The notes beneath the pieces were generated by a model, which saw only the letters and a list, made by a program, of their open reading frames with translations, was not told where the DNA came from and made no database searches. A stretch of DNA of 9,830 nucleotides from Methanosarcinales archaeon (GTDB lineage: Archaea; Halobacteriota; Methanosarcinia; Methanosarcinales; Methanogasteraceae), in NCBI GenBank assembly GCA_030605805.1, contig JAUWHQ010000007.1, forward strand, positions 1-9,830, given 5' to 3'. How positions within the stretch are numbered: the first letter of the stretch is position 1; every line of letters starts with the position of its first letter. Below are positions 5,291 through 9,830 of the stretch, piece after piece. The position numbers and the translations under genes are program-made.

Positions 5291-7030
5291 GTGCCGGATG
5301 ATCTAAAAGCCTCGAATTATGCAGAACCAGTTGTAGAGGTTGATGCGGAGAACGTTGAGAGATTACAGCTCGATACAGAAGAACCTCTCAATGGAAATGG
5401 GCACAACCGTATAGAATTGCTAAAAGAGAAGGTTAAAGAGGAATATGCGGACGTAAAAGACTATCTTAAGATTTTACTTAGAAAGAAATTAATTTTAGAA
5501 CCTTATACCACAGAACAATTCGGCCCACTCGTGACATTCGATGGCATGGAAGGCTATAGCGAGGTGGAACGTTACTGGGTCGACAAACCTTATGCATTCG
5601 TATCGATACTCCTCCACGACCAGAGCCGCGATCACCTCTATTTTGTTGCCGAACCCGAGCTATCGATGTTTGAACGGATGCTGCTTGAAACGGTTTATGA
5701 GAACATCCTTGATACACTGACGCTCTATGATACATCGGAGGATCGGGTTAAAATCGATATTTTAGAGGAGAAGACGCTTGAACTCATCGACGGATACTCC
5801 GTGGATATAAGTATGCTTTCGTTGCATAAAATTCTTTATTACATCAAAAGAGACTACCTCGGTTACGAGAGGATCAATGCTCTGATGAGGGGCCCGCATA
5901 TCGAAGATATATCATGCGACGGGGCGGGTGTGCCGGTCTTCCTGTACCACCGGAGATACCAGAACATACAGACAAATCTCCTGTTTGATGGCGATAGGCT
6001 CGATACATTCATACAGAGACTCGCCCAGGAGTGTGGCAAGCAGATATCCATAGGCGAGCCGCTGCTAAACTCCACACTGCCGGATGGCTCCCGGCTGAAT
6101 GCAACATTAGGAAGGGAGATCACCTTCCGGGGCGGCTCGTTTACCATACGAAAATTCCGGGACAAGGCATTCACTCCTGCCGACCTGATCAAGAGCGGCA
6201 CGTATTCTTCTGAGATGCTTGCGTACCTCTGGCTCGCAGTCGAGAATAATAAGAGCATGATCTTTGCAGGCGCAACAGCGGCAGGAAAGACATCGAGCCT
6301 GAATGCGGTATCCTTGTTCATCCCGCCGATGGCAAAGATCGTCAGCATCGAGGATACCCATGAACTGGTGTTGCATCACGCAAACTGGATCGGCAATATC
6401 ACGCGTGAATCGTTCTCAAAGACGGCGAGTGTGCGTGACATCGACATGTTTGAACTGCTGCGGCAGGCACTGCGCCAGCGCCCTGAATTCATAATCGTGG
6501 GCGAGATCAGGGGACCGGAGGCTCTGACGCTCTTCCAGGCGATGTCCACCGGACATACGACATATTCCACGATGCATGCCGATTCCGTGCATACGGTGAT
6601 CAGCCGGCTCGAAGGCGAGCCGATAAACGTTCCAAGGGTGATGATTCAGGCACTTGATATTCTCTGCATCCAGACACTGGTACATCTCGGTGGGGAGAGG
6701 GTCCGCCGCGTGGATATGCTGGTGGAGTTCATGGGACTCGATCCGCAGACCGGGGATCTGAGATTCAATGATCTCTACCGGTGGGATCCGAAGACTGACA
6801 TATTCAAGGGCGGCGGTAGCTCGTCGGTGTTAAACGCAATCATGGCAAGGCGCGGATGGGACGAGTTGAAACTGCGATTTGAGATCGAGAACAGGGAGAA
6901 GATCCTCAGGTACATGGTTGACAGGGATCTGGATGAGTACGATATCGTTTCCCTGATACAGAGATACTACATCGATCCCGGGAATGTCATGAACGAGGTG
7001 GAAAAAGGTATCTATGAAACTGATTCATAA
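5291..7030 (+). CDS. Type IV pilus/archaellum-type secretion ATPase (GspE/ArlI/PilB family)
   Basis: This 579-residue cytoplasmic motor ATPase powers assembly of archaeal type IV pilus-like filaments through the membrane platform protein encoded next. The N-terminal ~200 residues are a variable domain. The C-terminal RecA-like engine has GEPLLNSTLPDGSRLNATL before the core, Walker A GATAAGKTSS at 327-336 (K333), the Asp box SIEDTHE (E354-E358), a Walker B region EFIIVGEIRGPEA (E405, R407), and a His box STGHTTYSTMHADS with H422 and H429. All key residues are intact. The GTG start follows GGGGTGGG and a possibly structured leader. The gene ends 17 bases inside the next gene, indicating a coupled operon. 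An archaellum ArlI is the alternative, but the absence of archaellin and arl accessory genes and the long ArlJ-like partner favour a pilus. Confidence 0.92.
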   Translation: MPDDLKASNYAEPVVEVDAENVERLQLDTEEPLNGNGHNRIELLKEKVKEEYADVKDYLKILLRKKLILEPYTTEQFGPLVTFDGMEGYSEVERYWVDKPYAFVSILLHDQSRDHLYFVAEPELSMFERMLLETVYENILDTLTLYDTSEDRVKIDILEEKTLELIDGYSVDISMLSLHKILYYIKRDYLGYERINALMRGPHIEDISCDGAGVPVFLYHRRYQNIQTNLLFDGDRLDTFIQRLAQECGKQISIGEPLLNSTLPDGSRLNATLGREITFRGGSFTIRKFRDKAFTPADLIKSGTYSSEMLAYLWLAVENNKSMIFAGATAAGKTSSLNAVSLFIPPMAKIVSIEDTHELVLHHANWIGNITRESFSKTASVRDIDMFELLRQALRQRPEFIIVGEIRGPEALTLFQAMSTGHTTYSTMHADSVHTVISRLEGEPINVPRVMIQALDILCIQTLVHLGGERVRRVDMLVEFMGLDPQTGDLRFNDLYRWDPKTDIFKGGGSSSVLNAIMARRGWDELKLRFEIENREKILRYMVDRDLDEYDIVSLIQRYYIDPGNVMNEVEKGIYETDS

Positions 7031-8930
7031 GATAGCGTTTGCAATCTATGGAAGACGCGTAAGAAATAACGAGAAGACTTATGCAGATACCCGTGCAGCG
7101 CTCGAACAGGCACACATCCCGCTGCCTTATGACATATACATAAGCACTGCATACCTCTATGCGCACCTGCTCGGGATTATCGGCGCTGTTCTCGGTTATC
7201 TCATTGCCCCAATAGCGTACCGCCTCTGTAAGACCCTGATAGATTCCAGGCAGTTTGTATCACCTGTCGAAATAGGGGGCATTTCAGGATACTGGGAGGT
7301 TGCATCCGCTGTATTTTTAACCGTACTCATCGCGACTCTTCTGGGTGCTATTTCGTATTACCTGATGCTTGCATACCCGTATCTGCTCGCATCAACAAGG
7401 AAGACCAAGATCGATCTGACACTTCCACATGCTGTGGCATACATGCATGCATTGAGTAAAGGTGGCTTGAGCCTGATCTCGATCTTTGAGTCGTTGAGCG
7501 AGCACACAAACGTATACGGGGAGGCGGCTGAGGAGATCGCATACATCGTGATGGATACGAAGTATCACGGGACTGATCTGATAACATCGCTCAAGGCGGC
7601 TGCCGTTGGAACCCGGTCAGAAAAATTCAGGGATTTTCTTGATAACTTAATCTCAGTCGTCGAGACCGGCGGGGATATGGAATCCTTCTTTGGCGGCATG
7701 GTAGATCATTACCAGCGTTCTGCTGCGGCGGAGCAGAGCAGCTATCTTGAAATGCTCGCGATGGTTGCGGAAACATACATAACGGTCTTTGTCGCAGGAC
7801 CTCTGTTTCTGATAACCATCCTGATAGTTATGGGCATGATGGGACCAGGGAGCCTGCTTGCGCTCAAACTCGTAATCTATGTCATGATCCCACTGAGTGC
7901 AGCCGCATTCGCTGTTCTACTGAGCATAATAGCTGTCGGCAGTGACACGAAGATGGTCAGGATATACACTGAGACAAGAAGAATCAAACAGTACGATGAT
8001 GTGAGAACAACGATCATCGAAGATGACGAGAGGATGCTTCGCAGATTGATGCGGTCGCTGCGATGGACGAGTGTGATCGAAAGTAGGAAAAACCCGCTGA
8101 AACCATTTTACTCTGATCCGGCAGGAACGTTTTATCTCTCTGTGCCTGCAGCCTTAATCCTTCTTGGCTACACCGCGTATTACGGGCAGGGACTGACAGT
8201 TGATCGTCTCGATGATGCGATCGTTGCAGGTCTGTTGATCGTACTCGTACCGTTTCTCTTCTTTTATGAGATGCAGAGAAGGAGAATCCGGCAGATAGAG
8301 GATTCTGTTCCTGGTTTTCTTCGCAAACTGGCGGTTGTCAATGATGTGGGGATGCCGCTTACCGCTGCGATCAAAAAGATCTCAGAGGTGAATCTGGGGG
8401 TACTTAGCACCGAGGTCAAGCTCATGCGAAAGGATATAGAGTGGAGCCACAGTACCACTGACTCGCTTGTGAAATTCGAGCGGCGCGTCAGGACCATCGC
8501 AATCTCGCGAATCGTCACACTCATCACAAAGGCGAGTGAGTCGACCGGCAACATCAAGGAGACGCTCCGCATTGCAGCAAGCGATGCTGCACTGGCAGAG
8601 AAGTTGAGACGCGAGAAATTCACAAGCATGTTCTCCTACCTGGTAATCGTATACATATCATTCGCGGTGTTCTTGCTCGTGCTCTACGTCTTCGCCACGA
8701 TGTTTCTACCAGTGGTACCATCGCAGACAGCAGGAGGAAGCGGCATGCTCTCGCTTGATGTAAACACGCGCGAATACACAGCGCTCTTCATGCATGCTGC
8801 GATGATACAGGGGTTCTTCTCCGGAATAATAGCCGGACAGATGACTGGTGAGAGTGTATGCACCGGTCTCAAGCACGCTGTTGCAATGCTTACGGTTGCG
8901 TACCTGCTCTTCACAGTATTTGTTGGGTGA
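7014..8930 (+). CDS. Pilus assembly platform protein, ArlJ/TadC-like with two T2SSF domains
   Basis: This 638-residue polytopic inner-membrane platform anchors the motor ATPase and supports filament growth. Hydrophobic segments lie at roughly 43-69, 94-125, 253-276, 283-308, 372-390, 402-420, 540-566, 588-607 and 618-637. Two helical T2SSF-type cytoplasmic domains are visible, about 137-245 (with the hallmark VETGGDMESFF at 217-226) and about 428-535 (SESTGNIKETLR at 508-519). This duplicated layout is typical of archaeal pilus platforms. The start ATG 7014 overlaps the ATPase gene by 17 bases, with GAGGTGG and AAGGT upstream. The next gene begins six bases after the stop, so all three genes form one operon. 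Confidence 0.9.
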   Translation: MKLIHKIAFAIYGRRVRNNEKTYADTRAALEQAHIPLPYDIYISTAYLYAHLLGIIGAVLGYLIAPIAYRLCKTLIDSRQFVSPVEIGGISGYWEVASAVFLTVLIATLLGAISYYLMLAYPYLLASTRKTKIDLTLPHAVAYMHALSKGGLSLISIFESLSEHTNVYGEAAEEIAYIVMDTKYHGTDLITSLKAAAVGTRSEKFRDFLDNLISVVETGGDMESFFGGMVDHYQRSAAAEQSSYLEMLAMVAETYITVFVAGPLFLITILIVMGMMGPGSLLALKLVIYVMIPLSAAAFAVLLSIIAVGSDTKMVRIYTETRRIKQYDDVRTTIIEDDERMLRRLMRSLRWTSVIESRKNPLKPFYSDPAGTFYLSVPAALILLGYTAYYGQGLTVDRLDDAIVAGLLIVLVPFLFFYEMQRRRIRQIEDSVPGFLRKLAVVNDVGMPLTAAIKKISEVNLGVLSTEVKLMRKDIEWSHSTTDSLVKFERRVRTIAISRIVTLITKASESTGNIKETLRIAASDAALAEKLRREKFTSMFSYLVIVYISFAVFLLVLYVFATMFLPVVPSQTAGGSGMLSLDVNTREYTALFMHAAMIQGFFSGIIAGQMTGESVCTGLKHAVAMLTVAYLLFTVFVG

Positions 8931-8936
8931 ATAAAT

Positions 8937-9830
8937 ATGAAACCAGAACTAACTAAAGATGAAAGTGCGGTATCAGAAGTGATCGGAGCCCTGATGATCT
9001 TTGGGATCATCGTTGGTCTTATCGGCATCATGCAGTCGAGTCAGGTACCTGTTTGGAACGCTGCGGTGGAGCAGGACCATTTCGATCGGGTTTGCAGCGA
9101 CTTTGTCAAACTCAGGGCAGACATCGAGGACGCTGAGAAACTCAAGATTCCGAAATCCAGTGATCTGCAGATGGGTGTAAGGTATCCTGAGCGATTCATC
9201 TTCAGAAATCCAGGGGTAGGAGCGTCTGGCACCATAACAACGTACCCGTTGAACGTCAATGTGAGTTACAGCACCAGATCCGGTTTGAGATGGCAGAACT
9301 ACACATCAGCAGGGATTGTTTATGAGATGCACGGGACATCAGAATCGCCCATGCTCGTCTATGAACACGGATTGATCATCAAGGATTACGGGGGTGCGAA
9401 TATAACAGAGGATGAGCAGTCCCTGATAGCGGGAGGGGAAGTATTCATACCGATCGTGCTCTGGGGCGATTATTCATTTTCTTCGATGGACGCCCAGACA
9501 TTCAACATGCTGCCTGTCCCACAAGGCGACTGCACATCTGCGAGCTTTTCGCGCATGAATGTAACGCTTGAGACGCGGTATCCGGATATCTGGAATAAAT
9601 CGCTAAGTAGTTCGAGTTTTGCTGATGTCAGCGGCGATACGATAAATATCACGAATATTCCTGGCAGGAGGCTTAGACTGCCGTCCAATGATACGAGCGG
9701 CTCCACACAGAAGCAATTCTACGTTGGTATGATCACGGTTGATGCCTCAACTGCGACCCGCGGTCCGACCGGTCCTGATGGGATCGATGTGTGGGCAGAG
9801 GGTCAGGGGCGGCTGGATATTCCGGGAAGC
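8937..9830 (+). CDS. Large secreted protein with archaeal type IV pilin-like N-terminus (partial)
   Basis: At least 298 residues are encoded, and the frame is still open at the window end. After a short charged leader (MKPELTKDES) comes AVSEVIGALMIFGIIVGLIGIMQ, matching the archaeal pilin pattern '(A)VSPVIG' plus hydrophobic helix; a class III signal peptidase (PibD-type) would probably cut around residue 11-12. This helix is followed by a heptad-rich acidic segment and then a beta-rich, Ser/Thr-rich ectodomain with at least seven N-X-S/T sequons (for example N108, N121, N155), consistent with an exposed, N-glycosylated surface protein. It is much larger than ordinary pilins, so it may be a minor pilin, tip protein or adhesin. 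The ATG follows the platform gene by six bases; GGGTGA, which contains that gene's stop, acts as ribosome binding site. Specific function is unknown. Confidence 0.8.
   Translation, partial: MKPELTKDESAVSEVIGALMIFGIIVGLIGIMQSSQVPVWNAAVEQDHFDRVCSDFVKLRADIEDAEKLKIPKSSDLQMGVRYPERFIFRNPGVGASGTITTYPLNVNVSYSTRSGLRWQNYTSAGIVYEMHGTSESPMLVYEHGLIIKDYGGANITEDEQSLIAGGEVFIPIVLWGDYSFSSMDAQTFNMLPVPQGDCTSASFSRMNVTLETRYPDIWNKSLSSSSFADVSGDTINITNIPGRRLRLPSNDTSGSTQKQFYVGMITVDASTATRGPTGPDGIDVWAEGQGRLDIPGS

Noticed and set aside
5863..6348. 161-codon minus-strand frame inside the secretion ATPase gene
   Set aside because: It overlaps the conserved ATPase core including Walker A on the other strand, and shows no domain of its own.
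5291..8930. Archaellum (arlI/arlJ) locus
   Set aside because: No archaellin, arlF/G or other arl accessory gene is present, the platform protein is long with a duplicated T2SSF domain, and a pilin-like gene follows; a pilus-type system fits better, though the families are related.

Overview
The window looks archaeal, most likely euryarchaeal (methanogen-like or a related lineage). The evidence is archaeal-type promoter elements (AT-rich TATA boxes about 25 bases before starts), an archaeal leuC/leuD-type hydro-lyase pair, an archaeal-type alanine dehydrogenase of the ornithine cyclodeaminase fold, KaiC-like ATPases, and an ArlI/ArlJ-like pilus motor followed by a protein with an archaeal pilin N-terminus. 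A more precise lineage cannot be supported from sequence alone.

Region by region: (1) 1-314 holds the 3' end of a decayed transposase-like gene, open in frame 1 and then in frame 3, so it is broken by a frameshift. (2) 483-2253 is a two-gene operon for the large and small subunits of a 3-isopropylmalate dehydratase/homoaconitase-type enzyme; its genes are separated by a perfect 9-bp tandem triplication that carries repeated stop codons and leads into the small-subunit ribosome binding site. (3) 2389-3360, convergent, encodes an alanine dehydrogenase/ornithine cyclodeaminase homologue. (4) 3483-5034, on the minus strand, is an overlapping pair of single-domain KaiC-like proteins. The downstream one has an intact ATP site; the upstream one has lost the Walker A lysine and threonine and also the catalytic glutamates. 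(5) 5035-5290 is a divergent promoter region with several inverted repeats, including a probable structured mRNA leader. (6) 5291-9830, on the plus strand, is a type IV pilus-type operon: secretion ATPase, polytopic platform protein with two T2SSF domains, and a large pilin-like surface protein running off the window.

The most distinctive part is the divergently arranged module of active and inactive KaiC-like proteins next to a pilus motor operon. It parallels ArlH, a KaiC-like protein that works with ArlI/ArlJ in archaella, but here there are two KaiC-like partners, one a predicted pseudo-ATPase. I infer that the pair regulates or scaffolds the pilus machinery; nothing in the sequence proves it. 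The leuCD and alanine dehydrogenase genes are ordinary amino-acid/2-oxoacid metabolism.
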